A stretch of 64,000 nucleotides of DNA from Poindextera sp036272595 (GCA_036272595.1 DATAYM010000067.1:62001-126000); one strand, 5' to 3'; shown: positions 27,742 to 36,869, counted from the stretch's first letter. A program made the numbers and translations. Notes: a model not told the origin generated them from the sequence alone.

Positions 27742-29230
27742 GCGCGCCCGGGCCGCAACCGCCGTCGCCGCCTGCGCCCTGCTGGCCGGCCTGACGGGCG
27801 GTTGCGTGGTCGGCCCCAACTTCCGGCCGCCGGCGGCGCCGACCGCGGCCGGCTACGCCATGGCCGGCGACGACGTGAACCCGGGGCCGACCCGCGCCGC
27901 CATCGGCGAGAAGGTGGTCGCGGAATGGTGGACCCTGTTCCACTCGCCCGCCCTCGACCAGCTGATGCGCCAGGCCGTCGCCGGCAACCCGACGCTCGAG
28001 GAGGCGCGCGCCCGGCTGGAGGCCTCGCGTGAGGCGGTGAAGGCGGAAAGCGGCCTCTTGATGGTCGACGCCAACGCCGCCGCCCAGCGCGAGCGCGCCA
28101 ACTTCAACGCCTTTTCCGGCGGCTCGTTTTCCAGCTTCACGATTCCGGGCGAACCGCCGTTCAACAACAACCCCGAGTTCAACCTCTATACGGTCGGCGT
28201 CACCGTCTCCTACAACCTGGACATCTTCGGCGGGGTGAAGCGGCGCACCGAGTCGCTCAAGGCCAGCGCAGAAGCGAGGGCGCGCGAACTGGACGCGGCC
28301 TACCTGACCCTGACCGGCCAGGTGGTGGCCCAGGCCCTGATCATCGCCGACGCCAATATCCAGATCCGGTCGCTGGAAGATATCAACGCCAACGACCAGG
28401 CCGACCTGGACATGATCCGCAAGGCCCATGCCGCCGGCGGCGCCACGGCCGCCGACGTCGCCCAGGCGGAGAGCGCGCTGGCCGAGGACCGGGCCGCCGT
28501 TCCGGCCCAGCGCCAGCGGCTGGCCGCCGCCCGCCACCAGATGGCCATCCTGCTCGGCAAGACGCCGGCCGAATGGGCGCCGCCCGACTTCGACGCCAAT
28601 TCCGGATCGTTGCCGGAGGTGCTGCCGGTGGCGGTGCCGTCCGAGCTGGTGCACAGCCGGCCCGACATCCTGGAAGCCGAGGCCAAGCTGCACGCCGCCA
28701 CCGCCCAGATCGGCGTCGAGACCGCCAACCTCTATCCGAACATCGACCTGACCGGCAGCCTGGCGCAGAACGCCCTGACCCCGGGAAACCTGTTCTCCTA
28801 CGCCTCCACCGGCTGGAACTTCGGCGCCGGCCTGACCGCGCCGATCTTCCACTCGGGCGAGCTGAAGGCCAAGCAGCGCGAGGCCGAAGCCAATGCGCGC
28901 GAGGCGCTGGCGGAATACGAGGCGACGGTGCTGACCGCCTTCGACCAGGTGGCCGACACCCTGACCGCGCTGGCCAACGACAACCAGTCCTATGCCGACC
29001 AGACCCGGGCGCTGGACGCCGCCAATGCGCGGGTGGAGATGATGCGCAAGGGCTACGCCATGGGCGGGGTCAGCGCCTATCAGCTGCTGGAGGCCGAGCG
29101 GGACTGGCGGCGCACGCGGCTGAGGCTGAACCAGCAGGGCTATGGCCGCTACGCCGACGCCGCCCAGCTGCTGCTGGCCACCGCCAACGTCCCGCCCGGC
29201 GTGGCCGAGGGCAAGACGCCGACCCCTTGA
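27716..29230 (+). CDS. NodT-type outer-membrane channel lipoprotein of the Emr system
   Basis: A 504-residue outer-membrane factor. The signal sequence ends in a lipobox (LTGGCVVGPNFRPP, Cys near residue 29). Two OEP repeats are visible: AGNPTLEEARARLEASREAVKAESG early and EANAREALAEYEATVLTAFDQVADTLTAL late, with the TolC-like YQLLEAERDWRRTRLRLNQQGYGRYADAAQLLLATA at the end. The ATG lies within the end of emrB (26 bp overlap). With emrA and emrB it would form a complete tripartite efflux system. Confidence 0.92.
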   Translation: MSPALPSTKRARAATAVAACALLAGLTGGCVVGPNFRPPAAPTAAGYAMAGDDVNPGPTRAAIGEKVVAEWWTLFHSPALDQLMRQAVAGNPTLEEARARLEASREAVKAESGLLMVDANAAAQRERANFNAFSGGSFSSFTIPGEPPFNNNPEFNLYTVGVTVSYNLDIFGGVKRRTESLKASAEARARELDAAYLTLTGQVVAQALIIADANIQIRSLEDINANDQADLDMIRKAHAAGGATAADVAQAESALAEDRAAVPAQRQRLAAARHQMAILLGKTPAEWAPPDFDANSGSLPEVLPVAVPSELVHSRPDILEAEAKLHAATAQIGVETANLYPNIDLTGSLAQNALTPGNLFSYASTGWNFGAGLTAPIFHSGELKAKQREAEANAREALAEYEATVLTAFDQVADTLTALANDNQSYADQTRALDAANARVEMMRKGYAMGGVSAYQLLEAERDWRRTRLRLNQQGYGRYADAAQLLLATANVPPGVAEGKTPTP

Positions 29231-29246
29231 CCGGGCGGCCGGATGT

Positions 29247-29885
29247 ATGGCTCGCGCAATGACGATGATTTCCGATCCCGATGATTTCTTCACCAAGGGC
29301 TGCGGGCGGTGCGACCGGTTCGCGACGCCGGCGTGCTCGACCCGGCTCTGGATCGACGCGCTGAACGAGCTTCGACGGATCTGTCTCGACATGGGTCTGG
29401 AAGAGACGGTGAAATGGGGCCATCCGTGCTACATGCACGCGGGGCGCAATATCGCGATCTTCGGGGCGTTCCGGAGCGATTTCCGGCTGAGCTTCATGAA
29501 CCCGGGCCTGGTGATCGACACCGAAGGCGTGCTGGAGCCGCAAGGCCCCAACAGCCAGACGCCAAGCATGATCCGTTTCACCGCCGTGGCGCAGGTTGGC
29601 CAGATGGCGCCGGTGATCCGGGCCTATCTGCGGCAGTTGATGGATCATGCCGAGGCGGGAACCAAGCCGCCGAAGGTGGAACGCGAGCTCGACATGCCGG
29701 ACGAGCTGGCCGAAGCGCTGGACGCCGACCCGGAACTGGCCGAGGCGTTTTGGGCCCTGACGCCCGGGCGGCGGAAAAGCTATCTGTTCAATCTGAACCA
29801 GGCCAGGCAATCGGCGACCCGCGTGGCGCGGATCGGGAAATTCCGCGAAAAGATCATCGCCGGCAAGGGCGCGATCGAACGCTAG
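29247..29885 (+). CDS. YdeI/OmpD-associated (DUF1801-like) family protein
   Basis: A 212-residue cytosolic protein. The first part (about 20-120: ALNELRRICLDMGLEETVKWGHPCYMHAGRNIAIFGAFRSDFRLSF) is DUF1801-like, and the C-terminal part (ELAEALDADPELAEAFWALTPGRRKSYLFNLNQARQSATRVARIGKFREKI) is the YdeI/OmpD-associated domain. Family members have been linked to bacteriocin and peptide resistance, but the mechanism is not established. The start at 29247 follows the channel gene's stop by 16 bp; the ATG at 29259 is an alternative. It may be the distal member of the emr operon or separate. Confidence 0.8.
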   Translation: MARAMTMISDPDDFFTKGCGRCDRFATPACSTRLWIDALNELRRICLDMGLEETVKWGHPCYMHAGRNIAIFGAFRSDFRLSFMNPGLVIDTEGVLEPQGPNSQTPSMIRFTAVAQVGQMAPVIRAYLRQLMDHAEAGTKPPKVERELDMPDELAEALDADPELAEAFWALTPGRRKSYLFNLNQARQSATRVARIGKFREKIIAGKGAIER

Positions 29886-29915
29886 GCGTCAGCCGTCGCC
29901 TGGCCTGCCCAGCGG

Positions 29916-30149
29916 CTAGTCGCGGTGCTCATCGTAATGGTGATCGCCATAGCCGCGCGAGCGGTCGTGGTTGCGATAGCGAGCATGCCGGTCGCGCCCA
30001 TAGTCGCGATAGCGGTGGCTGTCGTCATGGCGATAGCCATGGCTGTAATCGCCACGGTCGTAGCCGTGGTAATCCTGGGCGAAGGCCGCCGCCGGGGCGG
30101 CCAGGGTGACGACAGCCGCGGCGGCCAGCACCATTGTCTTGATGGACAT
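29916..30149 (-). CDS. Tiny exported His/Tyr/Asp/Arg-rich protein
   Basis: A 77-residue protein: a clean signal peptide (MSIKTMVLAAAAVVTLAAPAAAFA, cleavage after A24 or so) followed by a mature peptide of about 53 residues made almost only of His, Tyr, Asp, Arg and Gly with short repeats such as HGYDRGDYSHGYRHDD. No family is recognised; similar low-complexity exported peptides occur in Proteobacteria and may bind metals. GGAG with 7-bp spacing precedes the ATG at 30149, which fixes this start over the longer frame to 30263. The gene lies just downstream of, and on the same strand as, a His-rich CDF metal exporter. Confidence 0.75.
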   Translation of the reverse strand: MSIKTMVLAAAAVVTLAAPAAAFAQDYHGYDRGDYSHGYRHDDSHRYRDYGRDRHARYRNHDRSRGYGDHHYDEHRD

Positions 30150-30278
30150 CTCTGTCTCCGAAAACGGGCGCCGGACATCCGCCGCCATTGGCAGAGACCT
30201 TAGGCGCGCGATCCTGAACCGGACGGCGACGCCCGGTTGTCGCCTGTTCACCTCGGGGCGCACCCTCCGAAGGGCGCC

Positions 30279-31235
30279 CTAGCAGTCGGGGCAGTGGTCG
30301 TCGCGCGACTGCTCGATCTGCAGGGTGGCGTGGCGGACGCCGAAGCGGTCCTGCAGCGCATGGGCGAGGCCGGCGCGGAAGCCGTCGTCGCCGTCGTGGT
30401 CGGGCCGCACCACGTGGGCGGTCAGCGCCACCTCGGTGGTGCTCATGGCCCACAGGTGCAGGTCGTGCACCTCGGTGACGCCGGCGCTCTCCGACAGGAA
30501 GGCGTGGATGCTGTCGAGGTCCGCGCCCGGCGGCGCGGCGTCGAGCGCCAGGTCGATCGCCTCGCGCAACAGGCCCCAGGTGCCGGCCAGGATCACCCCG
30601 ACCACCAGGAGGCTGGCCAGCGGGTCGAGCCAGGTCAGGCCGGTCAGCCAGATCAGCGCCGCCGCGACGATCACCCCGACCGAGACGCCGGCGTCGCCGG
30701 CCATGTGCAGGAAGATCCCGCGCACGTTCACGTCGCCCTTGCCGCCCCGCATGAACATCAGGGCGGTCGCGGTGTTGACCACCACGCCGATCGCGGCGGT
30801 GAGCATGACGATGCCCGAGGCGACAGGCTGGGGCGCGAACAGCCGCTGCGCCGCCTCGATGGCGATGGCCCCGGAGACGAAGACCAGGATGACGCCGTTG
30901 ATCACCGCCGCCAGCACGGTGGCCTTGCCGAAGCCGTAGGTGCGCCGCCCGCGCGCCGGCCGGCTGGCCAGCCAGGTCGCGCCTCCGGCCAGCACCAGGC
31001 CGAGCACGTCCGACAGATTATGCCCCGCATCGGCGATCAGGGCGGTGGAGTTGGCGAAGACGCCGCCGCCCGCCTCGACCAGCACGATCAGGAGGTTCAG
31101 CCCGATCGCCAGCCCGTAACGAGGATCGCCGACCGCGACATGCGCGTGGCTGTGGCCGGCATGGCCGTGGCCCTGCTCATGACCGTGGTGGCCGTGCCGG
31201 TGATCGTGGTCGTGAGGATGGATGTGAGCGGTCAT
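30279..31235 (-). CDS. Cation diffusion facilitator (zinc/cobalt/cadmium exporter, ZitB/CzcD-like)
   Basis: A 318-residue CDF transporter that would export Zn2+ or a similar divalent ion from the cytoplasm in exchange for protons. The cytoplasmic N-terminus is a His-rich tail (MTAHIHPHDHDHRHGHHG and on to about residue 33). Six membrane spans follow, with the metal-site motifs DAGHNLSD in TM2 and HMAGDAGVS in TM5, and the C-terminal cytoplasmic domain (ESAGVTEVHDLHLWAMSTTEVALTAHVV). The ATG at 31235 is chosen because the longer frame upstream overlaps the divergent dapE gene. The ribosome binding site is weak. Confidence 0.92.
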   Translation of the reverse strand: MTAHIHPHDHDHRHGHHGHEQGHGHAGHSHAHVAVGDPRYGLAIGLNLLIVLVEAGGGVFANSTALIADAGHNLSDVLGLVLAGGATWLASRPARGRRTYGFGKATVLAAVINGVILVFVSGAIAIEAAQRLFAPQPVASGIVMLTAAIGVVVNTATALMFMRGGKGDVNVRGIFLHMAGDAGVSVGVIVAAALIWLTGLTWLDPLASLLVVGVILAGTWGLLREAIDLALDAAPPGADLDSIHAFLSESAGVTEVHDLHLWAMSTTEVALTAHVVRPDHDGDDGFRAGLAHALQDRFGVRHATLQIEQSRDDHCPDC

Positions 31236-31334
31236 CTGAACAGCATCAAAGGTAGAGCAGCCCGGGGTCTTTCGCCAGTCGCGGGGCCAAAGCTCGATTG
31301 CCGCACCGGGGTATCCGCGATAAGCGCGGGGCCC

Positions 31335-32471
31335 ATGACCGTCGACCCGATCGCGCTGGCCCAGGCGCTTATCCGCCGCCCGTCGGTGACCCCCGCCGAC
31401 GCGGGCGCCATGGACGTGGTCGAGCAGGCGCTGACCGGGCTCGGCTTCGCCTGCCGCCGCATGCGGTTCGGCGAGATCGAAAACCTCTATGCGCGGCGGG
31501 GAACGGCGGGGCCGAACCTCTGCTTCGCCGGCCATACCGACGTGGTGCCGCCGGGCGACGTGGTCGCCTGGCGCGATCCGCCGTTCGAGGGCCGCGTGGT
31601 CGACGGCCGGCTCTATGGCCGCGGGGCCGCCGACATGAAGGGCGCCGTCGCCGCCTTCATCGCCGCCGCCTCGCGGACGCCGGCGGACCAGGGCTCTCTG
31701 TCGCTCTTGATCACCGGCGACGAGGAGGGCGACGCCGTCGACGGCACCGGCCGGGTGGTCGAGGCGCTGATCGCCGCCGGCGAGCGGATCGACCATTGCG
31801 TGCTGGGCGAGCCGTCCTCGGCCGCCCTGCCCGGCGACCAGATGAAGATCGGCCGGCGCGGCAGCCTGAACGCCTGGATCACCGTGGAGGGCCGCCAAGG
31901 CCACGTCGCCTATCCCGACCGCTCGGCCAATCCGATCGCGCCGCTGATCCGGCTCCTGGGCCGGCTGCAGTCGCGGGTGCTGGACGAGGGCCACGCCGGC
32001 TTTCCGCCGTCGAATCTGGAGGTGACCACCATCGATGTCGGCAACCCGGCCACCAATGTCATTCCGGCAAGGGCGACGGCGCGGCTGAACATCCGCTTCA
32101 ACCCGGCGCACAGCGGCCAGGGCCTGAGCGACTGGCTGCAGGTCGAATGCGACGCCGAGGACGAGGATTTTTCCGGCCGCGTCGAACTCACCACGAAGCT
32201 GACCGGCGAGGCCTTCCTGACCGAGCCAGGGGCCTTCGTCGAACTCTGCGCCGCCGCCGTGCGCGAGGTGGTCGGCCGCGAGCCGGAGCTTTCCACCGCC
32301 GGCGGCATTTCCGACGCCCGCTTCATCCGCGCCCTCTGCCCGGTGGTCGAGCTCGGCCTGGTCGGGGCGACCATGCACGCGGTGGACGAATGCGTGGCCG
32401 TCGCCGACGTCCTGGCGCTGACGCAGATCTACCGCCGCCTGATCGACCTCTATTTCGCGACTTTTCAGTAG
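31335..32471 (+). CDS. dapE: Succinyl-diaminopimelate desuccinylase
   Basis: A 378-residue M20-family metalloamidase that hydrolyses N-succinyl-LL-diaminopimelate in lysine and peptidoglycan-precursor synthesis. Metal ligands sit in CFAGHTDVVPPGD (H/D), GRGAADMKGAVAAF (D) and ITGDEEGDAVDGT (the catalytic and bridging Glu pair). The dimerisation domain shows GRRGSLNAWITVEGRQGHVAYP. C-terminal MHAVDECV supplies the last His ligand. Length equals that of characterised DapE. The ATG at 31335 follows the divergent promoter region shared with the CDF gene. It converges on truA with a 7-bp overlap of the stops. Confidence 0.95.
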   Translation: MTVDPIALAQALIRRPSVTPADAGAMDVVEQALTGLGFACRRMRFGEIENLYARRGTAGPNLCFAGHTDVVPPGDVVAWRDPPFEGRVVDGRLYGRGAADMKGAVAAFIAAASRTPADQGSLSLLITGDEEGDAVDGTGRVVEALIAAGERIDHCVLGEPSSAALPGDQMKIGRRGSLNAWITVEGRQGHVAYPDRSANPIAPLIRLLGRLQSRVLDEGHAGFPPSNLEVTTIDVGNPATNVIPARATARLNIRFNPAHSGQGLSDWLQVECDAEDEDFSGRVELTTKLTGEAFLTEPGAFVELCAAAVREVVGREPELSTAGGISDARFIRALCPVVELGLVGATMHAVDECVAVADVLALTQIYRRLIDLYFATFQ

Positions 32472-33202
32472 GCGACGCTGACCAGGTAGAGCCCTTCGGC
32501 CGGCGCGACGGGGCCGCAGGCGGCGCGGTCGCGGGCCTCGAGCGCCGCGGCAAGGTCGGCGGCCGACCAGCGGCCGAGGCCCACCTGGGCCAGGGAGCCG
32601 GTCATCGAGCGCACCTGCCGGTGCAGGAAGGACCGGGCGGTGAAGGCCAGGCGCACCTCATCGCCCTCGCGCCAGACCCGCGCCTCGTCCAGGGTCTTGA
32701 CCGGCGACCTGGCCTGGCAGTTCACATCGCGGAAGGTGGTGAAGTCGTGCAGGCCGATCAGGCTTTGCGCGGCGGCGTGCATGGCCGTCGCGTCGATCGG
32801 CGACTTCAACCGCCAGACCCGGCCGCGTTCCAGCGCCGGGGGACTTATGCGATTGAGGATGCGGTAGAGATAGCGCCGCTCCTTGGCCGAGAAGCGGGCA
32901 TGGAAGTCGGGCCCGGCGACCTCGGCCTCCAGGATGGCGATGGGCTCCGGCGCCAGGTGCGCGTTCAGGGCGTCGCGCACCACGGCGGCGTCCCAGTCCT
33001 TTTCCAGGTCGATATGGACGACCTGGCCCAGGGCATGGACCCCGGAATCGGTGCGGCCGGCGGCGTGCAGGCGCAGGCTCTCGCCGCAGAAGGCCTTGAC
33101 GGCGCGCTCGATGGAGACCTGCACCGAGGGCTGGTCGGCCTGGGCCTGGAAGCCGTGATAGGGCCGGCCGTCGTATTCGACGAGAAGGCGGTAGCGCGGC
33201 AT
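32465..33202 (-). CDS. truA: tRNA pseudouridine(38-40) synthase
   Basis: A 245-residue TruA that modifies the anticodon arm of tRNA. The catalytic aspartate lies in AAGRTDSGVHALGQV (about residues 46-60), and YRLLVEYDGRPYHGFQAQ begins the protein in the canonical way. RSFLHRQVRSMTGSLAQVG is the conserved C-terminal motif. The start ATG at 33202 overlaps the fmt stop by one base, so def, fmt and truA form a compact translation-related unit. Confidence 0.95.
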   Translation of the reverse strand: MPRYRLLVEYDGRPYHGFQAQADQPSVQVSIERAVKAFCGESLRLHAAGRTDSGVHALGQVVHIDLEKDWDAAVVRDALNAHLAPEPIAILEAEVAGPDFHARFSAKERRYLYRILNRISPPALERGRVWRLKSPIDATAMHAAAQSLIGLHDFTTFRDVNCQARSPVKTLDEARVWREGDEVRLAFTARSFLHRQVRSMTGSLAQVGLGRWSAADLAAALEARDRAACGPVAPAEGLYLVSVAY

Positions 33203-34128
33203 CAGCCCAGCCTGACGCCGGGCGAGACCGGAAAGCCACGCAGGAAATCATCGGCGGACTGCACGCTGCGCCCCTCGCGCTGGGCGCGCAGGATGCGCAC
33301 CGCGCCGTCGCCGCAGGCGATCAGCAGCCGCTCGTCCAGCACCTCGCCCGGCTCGCCCTCGCCGTCCTCGACGATCGAGAGCAGCGCCTTGATGCGGATC
33401 GCCCGCCCGTCGACGCGGCATTCGAACCAGGCGCCCGGCGCCGGCGAGAGGCCGCGGATGCGCCGGTCGACCCGGCGCGCCGATTTTTCCCAGTCGATGC
33501 GGGTCTCTTTCGGCCGGATCTTCCTGGCGTAGGTGACGCCGTCCTCGCTCTGCGGCGTCTCGACCATGCCGCCGCGCTCGATCGCGGCGAGCGCCCTGGG
33601 CAGCAGGTGCGCGCCGATGGGGGCCAGCCGGTCGTGCAGCGACCCGGCCGTCTCCAACGCGTCGATCCGCACCGTCTCGGAGAGCAGGATCGGCCCCTCG
33701 TCCAGCCCCTCGGTCATGCGCATGACCTGGACGCCGGTGACCGCGTCGCCGGCCATGATGGCCCGCTGGATCGGCGCCGCGCCGCGCCAGCGCGGCAACA
33801 GCGACGCGTGCAGGTTGAAGGCCCCCAGCCTCGGCGCCTGCAGCACCGCGGCCGGCAGGATCTGGCCGAAGGCGACCACCACCGCCGCATCCAGGTCGAG
33901 CGCCGCGAAAGCCTCGATCTCGGCCGGATCGCGCATGGAGGCGGGGGTGCGCGCCACAAGGCCGTTGGCCTCGGCGAAGGCCTGCACCGGCGAAGGCCGC
34001 AGGGCCTGGCCGCGCCCGCGCGGGGCCGGCGGCTGCGAATAGACCGCCGCGATCTCATGGCCGGCGGCGATCAGCTCGGCCAGGGCGGGAACGGCGAAAT
34101 CCGGCGTGCCGAGAAAGGCGAGGCGCAT
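33202..34128 (-). CDS. fmt: Methionyl-tRNA formyltransferase
   Basis: A 308-residue enzyme that formylates initiator Met-tRNA. The N-terminus MRLAFLGTPDFAVPALAELI and the formyl-tetrahydrofolate motif HASLLPRWRGAAPIQRAIMAGD are hallmark sequences; the C-terminal OB-fold domain is present (RGLSPAPGAWFECRVDGRAIRIK). Its stop overlaps the truA start by one base and it lies 45 bp after the end of def. Confidence 0.95.
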   Translation of the reverse strand: MRLAFLGTPDFAVPALAELIAAGHEIAAVYSQPPAPRGRGQALRPSPVQAFAEANGLVARTPASMRDPAEIEAFAALDLDAAVVVAFGQILPAAVLQAPRLGAFNLHASLLPRWRGAAPIQRAIMAGDAVTGVQVMRMTEGLDEGPILLSETVRIDALETAGSLHDRLAPIGAHLLPRALAAIERGGMVETPQSEDGVTYARKIRPKETRIDWEKSARRVDRRIRGLSPAPGAWFECRVDGRAIRIKALLSIVEDGEGEPGEVLDERLLIACGDGAVRILRAQREGRSVQSADDFLRGFPVSPGVRLG

Positions 34129-34173
34129 GTCAGGCGTTTAGCCGCGCCGGCGGGCTTGCGAAAGCGGCCAGCG

Positions 34174-34692
34174 TCAGGCGGCGTCGGCTTCGCGGGTGGC
34201 CTTCTTGACCTTGGAGACGGCGCGTTCGCGCTTCAGGCGCGACAGGTGGTCGATGAACAAGACCCCGTCCAGATGATCCATCTCGTGCTGGATGCAGACG
34301 GCGAAGACGCCCTCGGCGTCCTCCTCGACGGTCTCGCCGTGGTAGTTCAGGTAGCGCAGCTTCACCTGCGCCGGCCGTTCGACCTCGTCATAGATGTCCG
34401 GCACCGACAGGCAGCCCTCCTCGTAGGGCTGGGTCTCTTCCGATGCCCAGACGATCTCCGGATTGACGAAATGGCGCGGCTGGCGCTCGCCGTCGCGATG
34501 GTCGAGGTCCATGACGATGACCCGGACCGGCTCGCCGATCTGGATGGCGGCCAGGCCGATGCCGGGGGCCGCGTACATGGTCTCCAGCATGTCGTCCATC
34601 AGCGCGCGCAGCTTGTCGTCGACCGCCGCGACGGGGGCGGAGACGGTCTTCAGGCGCGGGTCCGGAACGACCAGGATTTCGCGAATAGCCAT
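34174..34692 (-). CDS. def: Peptide deformylase
   Basis: A 172-residue metalloenzyme that removes the N-formyl group from nascent proteins. All three family motifs are present: GIGLAAIQIG (motif 1), EEGCLSVPD (motif 2, with the metal-binding Cys) and CIQHEMDHLDGVLFIDHLS (motif 3, HExxH with catalytic Glu). It leads the def-fmt-truA unit and ends in a basic Lys-rich tail. Confidence 0.96.
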   Translation of the reverse strand: MAIREILVVPDPRLKTVSAPVAAVDDKLRALMDDMLETMYAAPGIGLAAIQIGEPVRVIVMDLDHRDGERQPRHFVNPEIVWASEETQPYEEGCLSVPDIYDEVERPAQVKLRYLNYHGETVEEDAEGVFAVCIQHEMDHLDGVLFIDHLSRLKRERAVSKVKKATREADAA

Positions 34693-34706
34693 GGGGTTCA
34701 GGTAGG

Positions 34707-35888
34707 TTAGCCGGCGCGAACCGTCAAGATCGGCGGCTGGTCCGGGACCGGGTCGGCGGCCAGTTTCGACAGCGATCGCGGGGCGGATTCGATGGGCTCG
34801 ACCACCGCCAGCGGCTTGGCCTCATGGTCGGCCGCCAGGTCTTCGAAGCGCCGCGCCTGGGTCAGCACCTGGCTCTCCAGCGAGCCGACGAAAAGATTGT
34901 AGCGCCCGACGGCGGCGTCCAGCGCCTTGCCGACGCCGGCGACGTGGCCGCCCATGATCGAGAGCCGCTTGTAGAGTTCGCGGCCAAGGATGGCGATCTG
35001 GTCGGCGTTGGCCTTCTGCTCCTCCACCCGCCAGCCATAGGCGATTGCCTTGCAGAGGGCGAAGAGGGTGGTCGGCGTCACCAGCACCACCCGCCGCTCC
35101 ATCGCCTCGCTCATCAGTTCGGGCGCCTGGTCGAGGGCGGCGGCGAGGAAGCCGTCGCCGGGCACGAACATGGCGACGAAGTCCGGCGAGCCCTGCTTGG
35201 GGAACTGGTCCCAGTAGGCGCGGGCGGCGAGGCCGGTCATATGGGTGCGCACGCTCTGCGCGTGGCGGATCAGCGCCGCCTCGCGGGCCGCGTCGTCGGT
35301 GGCGTCCTGGGCGTCGAGAAAGGCGTTCAGCGAGCACTTGGCGTCGATCACGAAGACGCCGCCGCCCGGCATGCGCACGACGACGTCCGGCCGGCGCCGG
35401 CCCTCCTCGCCCGCGACCGAGACCTGCTCCTCGAAATCGAAGCGGTTGGTCAGGCCGGCGACTTCCAGCACGTTGCGCAGGGTCTGTTCGCCCCAGCGGC
35501 CCTGCACGCCCGCGCCGCGCCGCAGCGCCGCCGACAGCTTGCGCGCCTCGGCCTGGGTGTCGACCGCGGCCTGCATCAGGGCGGCGATCTGGGCCTTCAG
35601 GCCGCCGGTCTCCTCGGCGCGGGCCTTTTCCACCGCCGCCACCTGCTCCTGGAATTTGGCGAGGGTCTCGCTGACCGGCTTGAAGGTCTCCGCCGCGCGG
35701 CTGATCAGCTGGCTGGTGGCCAGCTCGGCGGCCTGGGCGGCGGCGGCCGGCGCGTTTTCCGCATTCGACCGCAGCCTATCGCGCGCCACGGCCAGCTCGC
35801 TCTGCGCCCGCATCAGCGCGCGCAGCGCCGCGGCGAGCGCCGCGAGCAACACGAGAACGATCAGGCCGAGGACCAGGGTGGCGTTCAT
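34707..35888 (-). CDS. rmuC: DNA recombination protein RmuC
   Basis: A 393-residue RmuC homologue. One N-terminal membrane helix (about 4-24) is followed by a coiled coil rich in Ala, Glu and Gln (25-115) and the nuclease-like core (RGAGVQGRWGEQTLRNVLEVAGL, RRRPDVVVRMPGGGVFVIDAKCSLNAFLDA, MFVPGDGFLAAAL). The DxK (IDAKCSL) residues are the likely PD-(D/E)xK active site. RmuC limits recombination at short inverted repeats. It sits 14 bp upstream of def on the same strand. Confidence 0.93.
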   Translation of the reverse strand: MNATLVLGLIVLVLLAALAAALRALMRAQSELAVARDRLRSNAENAPAAAAQAAELATSQLISRAAETFKPVSETLAKFQEQVAAVEKARAEETGGLKAQIAALMQAAVDTQAEARKLSAALRRGAGVQGRWGEQTLRNVLEVAGLTNRFDFEEQVSVAGEEGRRRPDVVVRMPGGGVFVIDAKCSLNAFLDAQDATDDAAREAALIRHAQSVRTHMTGLAARAYWDQFPKQGSPDFVAMFVPGDGFLAAALDQAPELMSEAMERRVVLVTPTTLFALCKAIAYGWRVEEQKANADQIAILGRELYKRLSIMGGHVAGVGKALDAAVGRYNLFVGSLESQVLTQARRFEDLAADHEAKPLAVVEPIESAPRSLSKLAADPVPDQPPILTVRAG

Positions 35889-35934
35889 GGTCCGTTCGAT
35901 TTACCCGGAGTCGGCCTCCAGGCCAAGCCTGCGG

Positions 35935-36543
35935 TCAGTCAGCGGCCGGACGTCGCGCTCTCAGCGCCTGGGCGATGGTGCCGTCGTCCAGCCAGTCCAG
36001 TTCGCCGCCCACCGGCACGCCGCGCGCCAGGCTGGTGACCGCCACGTTGGCCCTGGCCAGCCGCTCGGCGAGGTAATGGGCGGTGGTCTGGCCGTCGACG
36101 GTGGCCGGCAGGGCCAGGATGATCTCGCGCACCTCGCCGCCCTGCGCCCGGGCGACCAGTTCGTTGACCCGCAGGGCCTCGGGCCCGCGCCCGTCCAGGG
36201 CCGACAGGAGCGCGCCCAGCACGTGGTAGCGGCCGCGGTAGGAGCCGCCGCGCTCCAGCGCCCAGAGCGCGCCGACCTCCTCGATCACGCAGATCAGGCC
36301 GGCATCGCGGCTGGCGTCGGCGCAGACGGCGCAGGGGTCGCTGGTGTCGAGCGCGCCGCAGATCGAGCAGGACTTCACCCGCTCCGCCGCCTCGGCCATC
36401 GCCTGGGCCAGCGGCCGCATCAGCTGGTCGCGTTTCTTCAGGAGGGCGAGCGCGGAACGCCGGGCCGAGCGCGGCCCGAGCCCCGGCAACCTGGAAAGCA
36501 GCGCGATCAGCCGCTCGATCTCGGGTCCGGCGGATACGGCCAA
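35935..36543 (-). CDS. recR: Recombination mediator RecR
   Basis: A 202-residue RecR, which acts with RecF/RecO to load RecA on gaps. It has the helix-hairpin-helix (LIALLSRLPGLGPRSARRSALALLKK), a four-cysteine zinc site (CSICGALDTSDPCAVC, about residues 57-72) and a Toprim domain (LICVIEEVGALWALERGG ... EIILALPATVDGQTTAHYLAERL). The gene begins 2 bp after ybaB ends. Confidence 0.96.
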   Translation of the reverse strand: MAVSAGPEIERLIALLSRLPGLGPRSARRSALALLKKRDQLMRPLAQAMAEAAERVKSCSICGALDTSDPCAVCADASRDAGLICVIEEVGALWALERGGSYRGRYHVLGALLSALDGRGPEALRVNELVARAQGGEVREIILALPATVDGQTTAHYLAERLARANVAVTSLARGVPVGGELDWLDDGTIAQALRARRPAAD

Positions 36544-36545
36544 GG

Positions 36546-36869
36546 TCAGGAGAGGCCGGGAAAGCCGGGCAGCCCGCCGAACGGTCCGGCGATGGCCTTC
36601 ATGGTCTCGGCCTGGGCGGCGTCCAGCTTGCGCTTGGCGTCGGCATGGGCGGCGACCAAGAGGTCGGCCAGGATCTCGCCCTCGCCGGCGGTCAGGAGGG
36701 CGTCGTCGATGCTGACGCTGATGAGCTCGCCCGAGCCCTTCAGGGTCAGCTTGACCATGCCGGCGCCGGCGACCCCGTCGGCGGTGGTCTCGGCGAGCTT
36801 GGCCTGGGCCTCGGTCAGCTTCTGCTGCATGGCCTGCGCCTGTTTCATGAGCGCGCCCAGATCCTTCAT
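36546..36869 (-). CDS. ybaB: YbaB/EbfC family nucleoid-associated protein
   Basis: A 107-residue DNA-binding protein (MKDLGALMKQAQAMQQKLTEAQAKLAETTADGVAGAGMVK). The characteristic coiled-coil dimerisation and 'tweezer' helices are present, and the C-terminus ends in a Gly/Pro/Phe-rich tail as usual. AAAGGAAAGG before the ATG at 36869 is a good ribosome binding site and selects this start over a longer frame. It is followed directly by recR. In many bacteria dnaX precedes it directly; here an opposite-strand gene and a repeat element intervene. Confidence 0.95.
   Translation of the reverse strand: MKDLGALMKQAQAMQQKLTEAQAKLAETTADGVAGAGMVKLTLKGSGELISVSIDDALLTAGEGEILADLLVAAHADAKRKLDAAQAETMKAIAGPFGGLPGFPGLS

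Noticed and set aside
30237..31334. An N-terminal extension of dapE
   Set aside because: It runs antisense through the CDF transporter gene and DapE homology begins only at 31335.
31236..32378. A long N-terminal extension of the CDF transporter
   Set aside because: It is antisense to dapE and would place 380 low-complexity residues before the His-rich start.
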